A stretch of DNA of 64,000 bases from Paraflavitalea sp. CAU 1676 (GTDB taxonomy: Bacteria > Bacteroidota > Bacteroidia > Chitinophagales > Chitinophagaceae), in NCBI RefSeq assembly GCF_029223285.1, contig NZ_JARHUJ010000012.1, forward strand, positions 186,001-250,000. The letters run 5' to 3'. The notes beneath the pieces are model-generated. The model did no database searches, was not told the DNA's origin, and saw only the letters and a program-made list of their open reading frames with translations. Made by a program: the position numbers and the translations under genes. Each line of letters starts with the position of its first letter. Within the stretch, counting starts at the first letter, position 1. Positions 7,915 to 17,651 of this stretch are shown here, in pieces.

Positions 7915-10900
7915 ATGCACTGCAAAACGATTGCTTTCCTGTGTCGGCTCCTTGCCGTTATGTACTTATTGACAGCCTCTTACACCATTACTTACGCCCA
8001 GGCACCATTGGTGTCTATGCAGAATGGCAAGCTGGCCTATAACCAGTATGCCAATGAAGGCCAGCAGAATGCCGTGAACACTGTGCCCGATTTCTCCAAC
8101 GCCGGTTATAAGGGTGGCGGAGTAACATTGCCCACGCTCGCTGTTGTTAAAACAGTCACTGCGCCAGCCAGCGGCGACACCCGGGCACTGATACAAGCCG
8201 CTATTGATGAAGTAAGCGCCCTTGCGCCAGATGCCAATGGTTACAGAGGCGCCGTATTACTCAAAGCAGGCATATACCCCATAGAAGGCACTGTATTCAT
8301 CCGTACAGGGGGAGTCGTGCTGCGTGGTGAAGGAACCGGACTACAGGGTACTGTACTCATAGCTACCAAAAAAGAACAGCATACGCTGATTACGCTCCAG
8401 GGTGCCGGTAGCGGTTATGCTGAAGTGGCAGGTAGCCGTGTTAAGATCACCACACCTTACCTGGCCACGGGCGCCAAAACGCTCGAAGTATCGGCTGGTC
8501 ATAGCATACAGGTCGGTAACAATATTGTGGTACAGCGCATGCCCAATGAAGCCTGGATCGATACGCTCGATATGCGTCAATACGGGTGGACGGCCTCCGG
8601 CTATCGCAATACCTATGAACGCAAGGTGGTAGCCGTGCAGGGAAACTCCATTACGCTTGATATTCCTATCGTCGATCCGCTCGAAGACGCCTATGGCGGT
8701 GGCGATGTATTCAAAGCCAATATCACCGGGCGCATTCAACAAAGCGGTGTTGAGAACCTGCGCATGGAATCCTTCTTTGCCAGCAACGACGATGAAAGCC
8801 ATGGCTGGAACGCTGTTCAGCTCAACCGTGCCGAAAACTGCTGGGTGCGCGATGTGGTGGCCAAATACTTCGGTTATGCGGCGGTGAACATCTCCAATAT
8901 GTCGCGCTACAACACCGTACAGGATTGCGCTATGATCGATCCCAAATCGGTCACCACCGGTGGCCGCAAATATTCATTCAACCTTGAAGGCAATGCCACC
9001 CTCAACCTCTTTCAGCGTTGCATGACCTGGGGTGGCCGCCACGATTTCGTAACAGGCTCCCGTGTACCGGGTCCCAACGTTTTCCTCGATTGTATGGCCG
9101 ATAACACGCAGTCCGACATAGGCCCGCACCACCGCTGGTCTGCAGGCCTGTTGTTCGATAATATTTACGGCGGACAAATACATGTTCAAAATCGCAAAGC
9201 ATCGGGCAGCGGCCATGGTTGGGCCGGTGCGCAAACCATGTTCTGGAATTGTTATGCCTATAAAGGCGATATCGAAGTGGAAAGTCCCAAAACGGCTAAG
9301 AACTGGGGCATCGGTTGCATTGGCCCCAAACAAACCAGCGGAGGTTATTGGGAAAGCTGGGGCACGCATGTATTGCCACGCAGTCTCTACCTGCAACAAC
9401 TCGAAGACCGGCTCGGTGCGCAGGCTGTGCAAAATATTATAACCCCTCAACAGGTGCAGGGACGCATCTGGGATAGCCTGAAGGCCAATGCCGCCAGGAT
9501 CGCCCAGGAACCTAAAGTGCCGGTAGGCACATCCGGGCCCAGTGCCTCGTTTGACATTACAGACAACGGTGGCACCATCACCGGTCAATATCCCAACACT
9601 ACCAAGCCTTCGGAAGATGTGCCCAGCCTCATCGATAATGCTACGAATACAAAGTACTTCCGTAGTGGTCGTACCAACCTCTGGGTCCAGTATCAATCGA
9701 CTGTGCCGGCAATCATTACCCGTTATACCATCTCTTCAGCCAACGATGTGCCCGAGCGCGACCCTAAAAACTGGAAGCTGTCTGCGTCGAACGACGGCGT
9801 CAACTGGCTGGTGCTCGATAGCCAGGTCAACCAAACCTTCGCCAGCCGTTTGCTGACCAAAACTTATAAGATCGATACCAACGTAACTGCCTTTTCTTAC
9901 TACAGGCTCACCATCACCGCCAACAATGGACAAACCGGTACCCAGTTCTCCGAATGGGAGTTGTTTGAAAGAAGGATACAACATATTTCGATGGGCGACA
10001 TACCGGATCAAACCTTTGGCGATGATCCTTTTGAAGTGGTCACCAGCAGCAATGCCGGATTGCCCGTGACGGTAGAAGTACTGTCTGGCCCCGGCATCCT
10101 GGCCGATTCATTCGTTACCATCACCGGTGCAGGTGCCATTCTGCTGCGCGCCAGTCAGCCGGGTAATGACCAGTATTTTCCCGCCAGCATAGAAAAGCAG
10201 GTGATCGTGAATAAAGCCCTGCAAACGGTACACATCAACGAAGTGGCGGCAAAGATATTTGGCGATGCGCCTTTCGAGCTGAGTGCCACTGCCAGCACTG
10301 GTCTGCCGCTGGTATTGGAAGTAACGGGACCTGCAACGCTCGCGGCTAATACTGTTTCAATAAAAGGTGCAGGCACCATAAGGGTCACAGCTACACAGCC
10401 GGGTAATGATAATTATGAAGCAGCTACTGCCGAACAGTCCATTATAGTTAATAAAGCCACACAGACTATTTCATTTGGCGCTCTTGCTCCCAGGTTGAAG
10501 AATGAGACCGTGAACCTGGTTGCCACGGCCACCAGCGAGTTGCCTGTTGCCTTTAAGCTAATGTCAGGTGCCGGTACTTTAACGGGCAATTCTCTTAAGC
10601 TGAATGATGAAGGGTTGGTGACGGTACAGGCTGAGCAGGCCGGTAATGAGAATTACGAAGCTGCTGCCCCCGTACAGCAAACCATCCTGGTATTGGGACT
10701 CGACTATCTCAAGCCAGGTGTTGGGGTGCTGGTGTATCCCAATCCTACCACCGGACCGCTCAAGGTAAAAGTGGTCAGGAAGCCAGAGCGCAGCTATTCC
10801 TTTCTTCTCATCGATCGCAATGGCGTGGTAGTGGCATCAGCCAATCTGCCGGCCGGTAGCAGCACCAATGAAGTGAATTTCAAGCTCGCCGGCAAAATAA

Positions 10901-10968
10901 ACGGCCTTTACTTCCTGCATGTAACAGATGGGTACGAAAAGTCGGTAAGGATCATCGTGAAGTACTGA
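7915..10968 (+). CDS. Large secreted beta-helix protein with discoidin-like domain, repeats and type IX sorting domain
   Basis: This 1017-residue protein has a signal peptide (to about residue 29). A right-handed beta-helix of pectate-lyase/pectinase superfamily type follows (about 70-500: DTRALIQAAIDE, NGYRGAVLLKAGIYPI). Next is an F5/8 type C-like carbohydrate-binding region (about 540-685: NWKLSASNDGVNWLVL). Three related repeats of about 75-80 residues (about 690-925, each with a form of GAGxIxxxAxQxGNDxY) precede a type IX C-terminal domain (from about 935, VLVYPNPTTGP). The helix contains GRHDFVTGSR, GPNVF and DIGPHHRW, shared with the protein at 35330. No classical GH28 or PL1 catalytic motif is visible. 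It is likely a cell-surface or secreted lyase or hydrolase of unassigned family, flanked by hairpins on both sides. Confidence 0.8.
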   Translation: MHCKTIAFLCRLLAVMYLLTASYTITYAQAPLVSMQNGKLAYNQYANEGQQNAVNTVPDFSNAGYKGGGVTLPTLAVVKTVTAPASGDTRALIQAAIDEVSALAPDANGYRGAVLLKAGIYPIEGTVFIRTGGVVLRGEGTGLQGTVLIATKKEQHTLITLQGAGSGYAEVAGSRVKITTPYLATGAKTLEVSAGHSIQVGNNIVVQRMPNEAWIDTLDMRQYGWTASGYRNTYERKVVAVQGNSITLDIPIVDPLEDAYGGGDVFKANITGRIQQSGVENLRMESFFASNDDESHGWNAVQLNRAENCWVRDVVAKYFGYAAVNISNMSRYNTVQDCAMIDPKSVTTGGRKYSFNLEGNATLNLFQRCMTWGGRHDFVTGSRVPGPNVFLDCMADNTQSDIGPHHRWSAGLLFDNIYGGQIHVQNRKASGSGHGWAGAQTMFWNCYAYKGDIEVESPKTAKNWGIGCIGPKQTSGGYWESWGTHVLPRSLYLQQLEDRLGAQAVQNIITPQQVQGRIWDSLKANAARIAQEPKVPVGTSGPSASFDITDNGGTITGQYPNTTKPSEDVPSLIDNATNTKYFRSGRTNLWVQYQSTVPAIITRYTISSANDVPERDPKNWKLSASNDGVNWLVLDSQVNQTFASRLLTKTYKIDTNVTAFSYYRLTITANNGQTGTQFSEWELFERRIQHISMGDIPDQTFGDDPFEVVTSSNAGLPVTVEVLSGPGILADSFVTITGAGAILLRASQPGNDQYFPASIEKQVIVNKALQTVHINEVAAKIFGDAPFELSATASTGLPLVLEVTGPATLAANTVSIKGAGTIRVTATQPGNDNYEAATAEQSIIVNKATQTISFGALAPRLKNETVNLVATATSELPVAFKLMSGAGTLTGNSLKLNDEGLVTVQAEQAGNENYEAAAPVQQTILVLGLDYLKPGVGVLVYPNPTTGPLKVKVVRKPERSYSFLLIDRNGVVVASANLPAGSSTNEVNFKLAGKINGLYFLHVTDGYEKSVRIIVKY

Positions 10969-10994
10969 TCGCAACATCGTGGATCATGAATAGC

Positions 10995-11016
10995 GCCCCG
11001 CTCCGGCGGGGCTTTT
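10995..11016 (+). terminator. Intrinsic terminator of the beta-helix gene
   Basis: The hairpin GCCCCGC/GCGGGGC with loop TCCG is followed by TTTT. It lies 26 bases after the stop of the beta-helix gene, so the SusC gene downstream needs its own promoter. Confidence 0.85.
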
Positions 11017-11063
11017 CTCATTACAATGACGTTAGTTGAGGTCTTTGCTGCGTATGGTATTTT

Positions 11064-11117
11064 ATCTGTCCTGAACTGTCCTGATATTTTGCTAATAACG
11101 TTGAATGCTATGCCAAA
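11064..11117 (+). promoter_or_regulatory. Shared upstream element, copy A
   Basis: This 54-base stretch upstream of SusC matches 48 of 54 positions with 18438-18491 upstream of a GH29 gene. Its core at 11069-11085, TCCTGAACTGTCCTGAT, contains a 10-base tandem repeat (CTGTCCTGA twice, one helical turn apart). The 3' part contains TTGAATGCTATGCCAAA. It lies 134 bases before the SusC ATG. It is probably an operator or activator site. Confidence 0.65.
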
Positions 11118-11250
11118 TGCTGCAGTACAAATCGCTCAAATCAATTCTAATTTGCTGCTACAACGATTGCCAATACTAACTACCGTATGCCATATACGCT
11201 GCGTTATATTATTCTCCCGCATTTATCCCAAACTAACATAACCAAATGTA

Positions 11251-14200
11251 ATGCTTATGATCAGAAAGTTACTGTGCATAACAGGGTTCCTCCTGTTGTG
11301 GTGTGCCGCTTTGCACGCCCGGCAAAATAACCTGTCGCCGGTGTCGCCACCCACCGCTGGCGTTCCGGAACCGAATCGGCCTGCTTTAAAAGAAGTGCGG
11401 GGAACGGTCTCCGACTCGGCCGGCGTATTGGCTGGGGTATCGGTGTCCGTAAAAGGACAGGACAATGTAGGCACCACTACCGATCTCAGCGGTAAATATA
11501 TCCTCAATGTGCCCGATGAAAATGCCGTACTCATTTTTACGATGGTCGGATACGATAGCCAGGAATTGCCGGTGCGGGGCAAGGATGTCATCAATGTAAA
11601 GATGTTACGATCCTCCAATTCCATGAACGATGTGGTTGTCGTGGCATTTGGCAAACAAAAGAAACGGGAGGTCGTTGGTTCGGTTACCTCCATCACTCCC
11701 AGCGAGTTGAAGATACCCTCCAGCAATCTCACCAATGCGCTGGCAGGCCGCCTGGCCGGGATGATCGCTTATCAGCGTTCGGGTGAGCCAGGGCGCGATA
11801 ACGCCGAATTCTTTATCCGCGGTGTAACCACCTTCGGTTACAAAAGAGATCCGTTGATCCTGATCGACAATGTGGAGTACACTACCAGCGATCTGGCGCG
11901 CCTGCAACCAGATGATATCGCCAGTTTTTCAATCATGAAGGACGCTACCGCCACGGCACTGTATGGAGCACGCGGCGCCAACGGCGTTATCCTCATCACG
12001 ACCAAGGAAGGTAAACAAGGCAAAGCAAAGATTGCCCTGCGGGTAGAGAACTCGCTCTCGTCGCCCACTCAGAATGTAGACCTGGCCGATCCCGTTACTT
12101 ACATGACCCTCGAAAATGAGGCCAACGCTACCAGGGGTAACCTGATCCTTCCTTATACACAGGCCAAGATTGAGAATACGGCATCAGGTAAGAACCCTGT
12201 CGTGTTTCCCACCACCGACTGGCGCAAGATGCTGTTTAAAGATCATACCATGAACCAGCGGGCCAATTTCAGCGTAAGCGGCGGCGGCCAGGTAGCCACC
12301 TATTTTGTGTCGGCTTCCTTCAATAAAGACAATGGCGTGCTCAACGTCGACAAGCGCAATAATTTCAATAACAACATCGATCTCCGCACCTATACCCTCC
12401 GGTCGAATGTGAACATGAAGATCACCAAAACAACCGATGCCTGGGTAAGGTTGTACGGACGCTTCGACGACTACAAAGGCCCCATCGATGGCGGGAAAGG
12501 GTTGTATGAAAAAGTAATGCGTACCAATCCTGTCCTCTTCCCGGCCTGGTATCCGGTGGATGAGGAGCATAAAACAACCAATCATATCCTGTTCGGTAAC
12601 TACGACAGGGGCGATTACCTCAACCCCTATGCCGACCTCGTAAGAGGCTATAAAGACGAGTCGAACTCGCTCATGATGGCACAGGTAGAGCTGAATCAAA
12701 GCCTTTCCTTTATAACGCAGGGCCTCGCTTTTAAAGGAACACTCAATACCAATCGCCGCTCCAACTTCGATGTAGCCAGGGCCTACAGGCCGTTCTATTA
12801 TAATGTCGGGTCTTACGACAAGTTTAATAATACCTACAAGATCTACAATATCAACCCCGATCAGGGAACCGATTTCCTCGATTATGCCGAAGGGGATAAG
12901 AACGTGTTGTCGATGTTCAACTTTCAGGGTTTGCTGAACTATAGCCGCCTGTTTAATGACAAACACCAGGTGAGCGGCCTCATCGTATTCCTGGCGCAGA
13001 ACCAGCTGGAAGGAAATGCCAGTTCGCTGCAGAACTCATTACCAAGCCGTAACCTCGGCCTCTCCGGAAGGGCTACCTATGGATACGATAATAAATACTT
13101 CGCTGAATTCAATTTTGGATACAATGGCTCCGAACGTTTTCATGAAGCAGAGCGTTTTGGATTCTTCCCTTCAGCGGGACTTGCCTGGTATGTCTCCAAC
13201 GAACCCTGGTTCGACGGGATCAAGCTGCCTGTTACCAAATTAAAACTGCGCGGTACCTATGGATTGGTAGGCAACGATGCCATCGGTAATAAAGACGATC
13301 GTTTCTTCTACCTCTCCAATATCAACATGAACAGTGCTGCCAACGGCGCCAGCTTCGGAACCGATGGTGGCTACAGCCGACCCGGTATTTCAGTAAGCCG
13401 GTACGATAATCCATTCATTACCTGGGAAACCTCCGAAAAAGGCAACGTTGCCATGGAGCTGGGCTTATTCGATAAAGTAGAGGTCATTGCCGAATACTGG
13501 TGGGAGCATCGCTACAATATCCTTATGAACCGTACTATTCCCAAAACACTTGGCCTGCAAGGTTCACCGCCCAAAGCCAACGTGGGCGAAGCGCGTGCAC
13601 AGGGAATTGATATATCTATCGATTATTCCGAAAGGATCGGCAGCGACTGGATCATCAATGCCCGTGGCAATTTCACGTATGCTACCAGCCAATTCGATGT
13701 GTACGAAGAGCCTAAATACGATGATGCTTATTTGTCGTACGTAGGGAAGAAGATATCCCAGCAAAGAGGGTATATCGCCGAGCGCCTGTTTGTGGATGAT
13801 GAAGAAGTGCGCAGCTCGCCCTTCCAGGATGCCAATACCCGGGGAGGAGATATCAAGTTTCGCGATGTGAATGGCGACGGACAGATCACCACCCTCGACC
13901 AGGTATTCATCGGCCATCCCACTACGCCGGAAATTACTTATGGATTTGGCGTATCGTCCAAATACAAAGGGTTCGATTTCTCGCTTTTCTTCCAGGGATC
14001 TGCGCGCTCTTCCTTCTGGATCGACGTAGTATCCACTTCTCCATTTGTCGATATCGATGGTACACCCGGTATTAAATCGCAAAACCAGCTGTTGAAAGCC
14101 TATGCCGATAATCATTGGTCCGAGGAGAACAGGAACCTTTATGCCTTATGGCCCAGACTCAGTCCCGTTGTGCATAGCAACAACGTGAAAACAAGTACCT

Positions 14201-14430
14201 GGTTCATGCGCAACGGCGCCTTCCTGCGGCTTAAACAGGTAGAGGCTGGTTATACATTCTCTAAACGCCTGCTGCAAAGAATGAAAATGGACAACTGCCG
14301 CATTTATGTAAATGCCAACAACCTGTTATCCTTTAGCCACTTCAAACTGTGGGATATCGAAATGGCAGGCGAAGGGTTGGGTTACCCGGTACAGCGGGTC
14401 CTCAACCTCGGTATACAACTCGGTTTTTAA
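11251..14430 (+). CDS. SusC/RagA-type TonB-dependent outer-membrane transporter
   Basis: This 1059-residue protein has a signal peptide, an N-terminal carboxypeptidase-D regulatory-like domain (about 45-125: VRGTVSDSAGVLAGVSVSVK), a plug (VVVVAFGKQKKREVVGSV... DATATALYGARGANGVILIT) and a beta-barrel ending with aromatic LGIQLGF. In this family it forms the import channel for oligosaccharides, capped by its SusD partner, energised by TonB. It heads a four-gene operon (SusC, SusD, two lipoproteins) that ends at the terminator at 18366. Two other ATGs lie just downstream (11257), and either could be the true start. The substrate is unknown; neighbours suggest fucosylated or uronic-acid-containing oligomers. 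Confidence 0.95.
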   Translation: MLMIRKLLCITGFLLLWCAALHARQNNLSPVSPPTAGVPEPNRPALKEVRGTVSDSAGVLAGVSVSVKGQDNVGTTTDLSGKYILNVPDENAVLIFTMVGYDSQELPVRGKDVINVKMLRSSNSMNDVVVVAFGKQKKREVVGSVTSITPSELKIPSSNLTNALAGRLAGMIAYQRSGEPGRDNAEFFIRGVTTFGYKRDPLILIDNVEYTTSDLARLQPDDIASFSIMKDATATALYGARGANGVILITTKEGKQGKAKIALRVENSLSSPTQNVDLADPVTYMTLENEANATRGNLILPYTQAKIENTASGKNPVVFPTTDWRKMLFKDHTMNQRANFSVSGGGQVATYFVSASFNKDNGVLNVDKRNNFNNNIDLRTYTLRSNVNMKITKTTDAWVRLYGRFDDYKGPIDGGKGLYEKVMRTNPVLFPAWYPVDEEHKTTNHILFGNYDRGDYLNPYADLVRGYKDESNSLMMAQVELNQSLSFITQGLAFKGTLNTNRRSNFDVARAYRPFYYNVGSYDKFNNTYKIYNINPDQGTDFLDYAEGDKNVLSMFNFQGLLNYSRLFNDKHQVSGLIVFLAQNQLEGNASSLQNSLPSRNLGLSGRATYGYDNKYFAEFNFGYNGSERFHEAERFGFFPSAGLAWYVSNEPWFDGIKLPVTKLKLRGTYGLVGNDAIGNKDDRFFYLSNINMNSAANGASFGTDGGYSRPGISVSRYDNPFITWETSEKGNVAMELGLFDKVEVIAEYWWEHRYNILMNRTIPKTLGLQGSPPKANVGEARAQGIDISIDYSERIGSDWIINARGNFTYATSQFDVYEEPKYDDAYLSYVGKKISQQRGYIAERLFVDDEEVRSSPFQDANTRGGDIKFRDVNGDGQITTLDQVFIGHPTTPEITYGFGVSSKYKGFDFSLFFQGSARSSFWIDVVSTSPFVDIDGTPGIKSQNQLLKAYADNHWSEENRNLYALWPRLSPVVHSNNVKTSTWFMRNGAFLRLKQVEAGYTFSKRLLQRMKMDNCRIYVNANNLLSFSHFKLWDIEMAGEGLGYPVQRVLNLGIQLGF

Positions 14431-14462
14431 GGAAGAAAAGTGTCGTGTAAAATTAAATCATC

Positions 14463-16379
14463 ATGAAATCATTCAAGCTATACGGCGTGCTGCTCTTGTT
14501 GCTGACGACAGGCGCCTGTAAAAAATACCTCGATGTGGTGCCCGACAATGTGGCCACCATCGATAATGCCTTCACCCTCCGGTCTTCGGCCGAACGTTAC
14601 TTGTTTACCTGTTATTCCTATATGCCGCGTTCCGGTAGTTTTAATGATAACCCGGCCATGAATGCAGGCGACGAATTGTGGTACATGTTCCCTTCAAAAG
14701 ACATCAATACCAATTTCTGGAACATCGCCCGGGGGGAGCAGAATGCCTCCTCGCCGCTGGGCAATTTCTGGGAAGGCACCAATAGCGGCCGGCCTTTATT
14801 TACGGGCATCCGCGATTGTAATATCTTCCTCGAAAACATTCACCATGTGCCCGATATGGACCGTTTTGAGAAAGACCGCTGGAGCGCCGAAGTGAAGTTT
14901 CTCAAAGCCTATTACCATTTTTATCTCCTGAGGATGTATGGTCCCATACCTGTAACGAAGGTCAATCTGCTCGTTGGCAGTAAGCCCGAGGCGGTGAAGG
15001 TGTACCGGGATCATGTCGATAGCGGCTTCAATTACGTGGTGCAGCTGCTCGATGAGGTTATGGAGAATGAACAATTGCCCGATCGCATCGTAGGTACGGA
15101 AGCCACCGAGCTGGGCCGCATCACCAAGAGCATTGTAACGGCCTTTAAGGCAAAAGTGCTGGTAACGGCTGCCAGTCCGCTGTTCAATGGTAACACGGAA
15201 TATGCCGGCATGAGTGATCCCAAGAGTGGAGGTAAACCGCTCTTCAATACCACCCTCGATCCGCAGAAATGGGCAAGGGCGGCAGAAGCCTGTAAACAAG
15301 CGATAGAGTTTTGTCATACCAACGGGTACTCCCTGTACAAGTATACCGGTGCTGCATACAACCTCGTGCCCGAAACAAGGCGGCAACTGGATATTCGTGG
15401 TGCGGTAACCGATAAGGAATTCAATTCGGAAGTCATCTGGCACAACACGCTCAGCAGGGCAGGGGATATCCAGCGCTGGTGTATGCCGCTCATCAATGCA
15501 GGTACAGCTAGCAGTGGCCCCAAGGGGATCATCGCACCGCCTATTAAAATGGCCGAGCTGTTCTATAGCAAGAACGGCGTGCCCATCGATCAGGATATCA
15601 CGTACGACTATAGCAACCGTTACGCGTTGCGTAAAGCCGTAAATGCAGAACGTTTTTATGTAAAGCCGGGAGAGGAAACGGTCCAGTTACATTACGATCG
15701 CGAGCCGCGCTTTTATGCTAACCTTGGTTTTGACCGGGGCATCTGGTACGGCAACTGGATTAATAATTATGATACCACCGGTCTGGCTGTGATCCGTGCG
15801 CGCAAAGGAGAAACTGCCGCCCGCCAGGGCATCAGTAACTTTTCCATTACTGGATACTGGATCAAAAAATTGGTTGGCATCACTACCGCCTGTGCGGCCG
15901 ACGGTGCTATGACTACTGTACAATATCCCTGGCCTGAGATGCGGCTGGCCGATCTGTACCTGCTGTATGCCGAAGCCCTGAACGAAGCAGGTGGTCCCTC
16001 GTCGGGAGCCCTCGAATGGATTAACCTGGTAAGAGCACGCGCAGGCTTAAAGACAGTAGAAGAGTCATGGTCCAATTATGCCCGCGAAAACGCCAAATTC
16101 AGTTCTAAAGCCGGCCTGCGTGATATCATTCAACAGGAGCGCCTCATAGAACTGGCCTTTGAAGGACAGCGCTTCTGGGACCTCCGCCGCTGGAAACTTG
16201 CGCACGAAGTGCTCAACCGCCCTATCAAAGGTTGGGATATCGAACAGCTTGATCCGGCAGCGTATTACAAGGAAGTGTTGCTATTCAACCAAACCTTCCG
16301 CATGCGCGAATACTTCTGGCCCATTTCCATCAATGAGCTGCTGACCAACAGGAACCTTGTACAAAATACAGGATGGTAA
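14463..16379 (+). CDS. SusD/RagB-family outer-membrane glycan-binding lipoprotein
   Basis: This 638-residue protein has a lipoprotein signal (lipobox TTGAC, then KKYLDVVPD). It shows the SusD order: an N-terminal TPR-like helical part (VKFLKAYYHFYLLRMYGPIPV) and a C-terminal region with LADLYLLYAEALNEAGG, RARAGL, ERLIELAFEGQRFWDLRRW and a final YFWPISINELLTN. It starts 32 bases after the SusC stop, so the two are translated from one message. It binds glycan at the surface and delivers it to the SusC channel. At 638 residues it is toward the long end of the family. Confidence 0.95.
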   Translation: MKSFKLYGVLLLLLTTGACKKYLDVVPDNVATIDNAFTLRSSAERYLFTCYSYMPRSGSFNDNPAMNAGDELWYMFPSKDINTNFWNIARGEQNASSPLGNFWEGTNSGRPLFTGIRDCNIFLENIHHVPDMDRFEKDRWSAEVKFLKAYYHFYLLRMYGPIPVTKVNLLVGSKPEAVKVYRDHVDSGFNYVVQLLDEVMENEQLPDRIVGTEATELGRITKSIVTAFKAKVLVTAASPLFNGNTEYAGMSDPKSGGKPLFNTTLDPQKWARAAEACKQAIEFCHTNGYSLYKYTGAAYNLVPETRRQLDIRGAVTDKEFNSEVIWHNTLSRAGDIQRWCMPLINAGTASSGPKGIIAPPIKMAELFYSKNGVPIDQDITYDYSNRYALRKAVNAERFYVKPGEETVQLHYDREPRFYANLGFDRGIWYGNWINNYDTTGLAVIRARKGETAARQGISNFSITGYWIKKLVGITTACAADGAMTTVQYPWPEMRLADLYLLYAEALNEAGGPSSGALEWINLVRARAGLKTVEESWSNYARENAKFSSKAGLRDIIQQERLIELAFEGQRFWDLRRWKLAHEVLNRPIKGWDIEQLDPAAYYKEVLLFNQTFRMREYFWPISINELLTNRNLVQNTGW

Positions 16380-16397
16380 AACCTTAAAACCGAAACG

Positions 16398-17606
16398 ATG
16401 AAACGCATCAATATACTTTTGGCCGCAACGATGTTGATCATGGTGGCAGCCTGCAAAGAAGAAATACTAGGACCTACCGGCGATGGCAATGCTCCGGCGC
16501 CGGTTACCAATACGCTGGTCGAGAACCTGCCGGGTGCAGCAAAGATCAGCTATACGCTGCCCAAAGACCCCAACCTCCTCTACGTAAAAGCCGTGTACGA
16601 GATCAATGGGGTAAAGATGGAAGAAAGGGCATCCTATTTCAACAACAACCTCACCGTGCAGGGATTCGGCGACACCCGCGAGCGTGATGTGGTACTATAT
16701 GCCGTGAGCCGAAACGAAAAACCTTCAGAGGCGGTGACGGTGAAGGTGAAGCCCCTGCCGCCGGCTATCGAAGATATTTACAACTCCTTGGTGGTGATCA
16801 ATACATTCGGGGGCATCAATGTTACCTACAAGAATATTTATAAAGCAAAAGTGGTGATAGAAGTATTGCTCGATTCGGCCGGCGAATGGCGTAGCCTCGA
16901 TGCGGAATACACCGAACTGCAGCAGGGTGATTTCTCTTCGCGCGGATTGCCACCCGTAGAGCGCACCTTTGGGCTCTTTGTGCGTGACCGCTGGAACAAC
17001 CGATCCGACACACTGACCATTAAACGCACACCGGTACCGGAAGAATTGCTGCCGGCGCCTACCTACAAACGGAATGCATGGCCCATTCCGCAGCGGGCGC
17101 CCTTGCCGGCCTCCGGACTGCCCATGGTTAGCCCGGGCAACCTCAGCAGCTGGACCTTTGATAAGATGTTCAACGATATCATCTCATCGGGCGATGGATT
17201 CCATACCAACGAAAAGCTGGACCAACCCATCTGGCTGCCCTTCGATCTGGGACGCACGACCAAGCTCAGCCGGTACAAAATATGGCAGCGCCAGGCAGGC
17301 TATATCTACAACCACGGGAATCCCCACCGCTGGGAACTCTGGGGTTCCAATAATCCCACTGATACCAGTAGCTGGGTGCTGCTAGGCTCGTACGTAATGG
17401 CTAAACCATCCGGGGGCGAATCGCCGGGTGCCGAAACATCGCAGGATGCCGATGTAGCAGCAGCGGGACAGGAGTATGATTTCCTGGTGTCGGCGCCCGC
17501 CGTGCGGTATGTTGCCTGGAAGAACATCGATAGCTGGGGCAATATCGGAGGCGAAAAAGGTTTCTTCCACTTGACAGAAATGAAGATCTGGGGTCAAAGG
17601 CAATAG
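16398..17606 (+). CDS. DUF4959/DUF5126/DUF5000-type surface lipoprotein
   Basis: This 402-residue lipoprotein (lipobox MVAAC) follows SusD by 18 bases. It starts with an Ig-like DUF4959 region (ENLPGAAKISYTLPKDPNLLYVKAVY), followed by a second fibronectin-like domain of DUF5126 type (about 115-215). The C-terminal DUF5000 domain is a discoidin-like jelly roll (about 255-400: FDKMFNDIISSGDGFHT, LPFDLGRTTKLSRYKIWQR, WELWGSNNP). This three-domain lipoprotein is a known companion of SusC/D pairs and is thought to bind glycan at the surface. Domain names are from motif memory; binding specificity is unknown. Confidence 0.85.
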   Translation: MKRINILLAATMLIMVAACKEEILGPTGDGNAPAPVTNTLVENLPGAAKISYTLPKDPNLLYVKAVYEINGVKMEERASYFNNNLTVQGFGDTRERDVVLYAVSRNEKPSEAVTVKVKPLPPAIEDIYNSLVVINTFGGINVTYKNIYKAKVVIEVLLDSAGEWRSLDAEYTELQQGDFSSRGLPPVERTFGLFVRDRWNNRSDTLTIKRTPVPEELLPAPTYKRNAWPIPQRAPLPASGLPMVSPGNLSSWTFDKMFNDIISSGDGFHTNEKLDQPIWLPFDLGRTTKLSRYKIWQRQAGYIYNHGNPHRWELWGSNNPTDTSSWVLLGSYVMAKPSGGESPGAETSQDADVAAAGQEYDFLVSAPAVRYVAWKNIDSWGNIGGEKGFFHLTEMKIWGQRQ

Positions 17607-17651
17607 CTTCCCCAGGGTCTGAAAATTTATAACCAATAATTCAATAAGATC

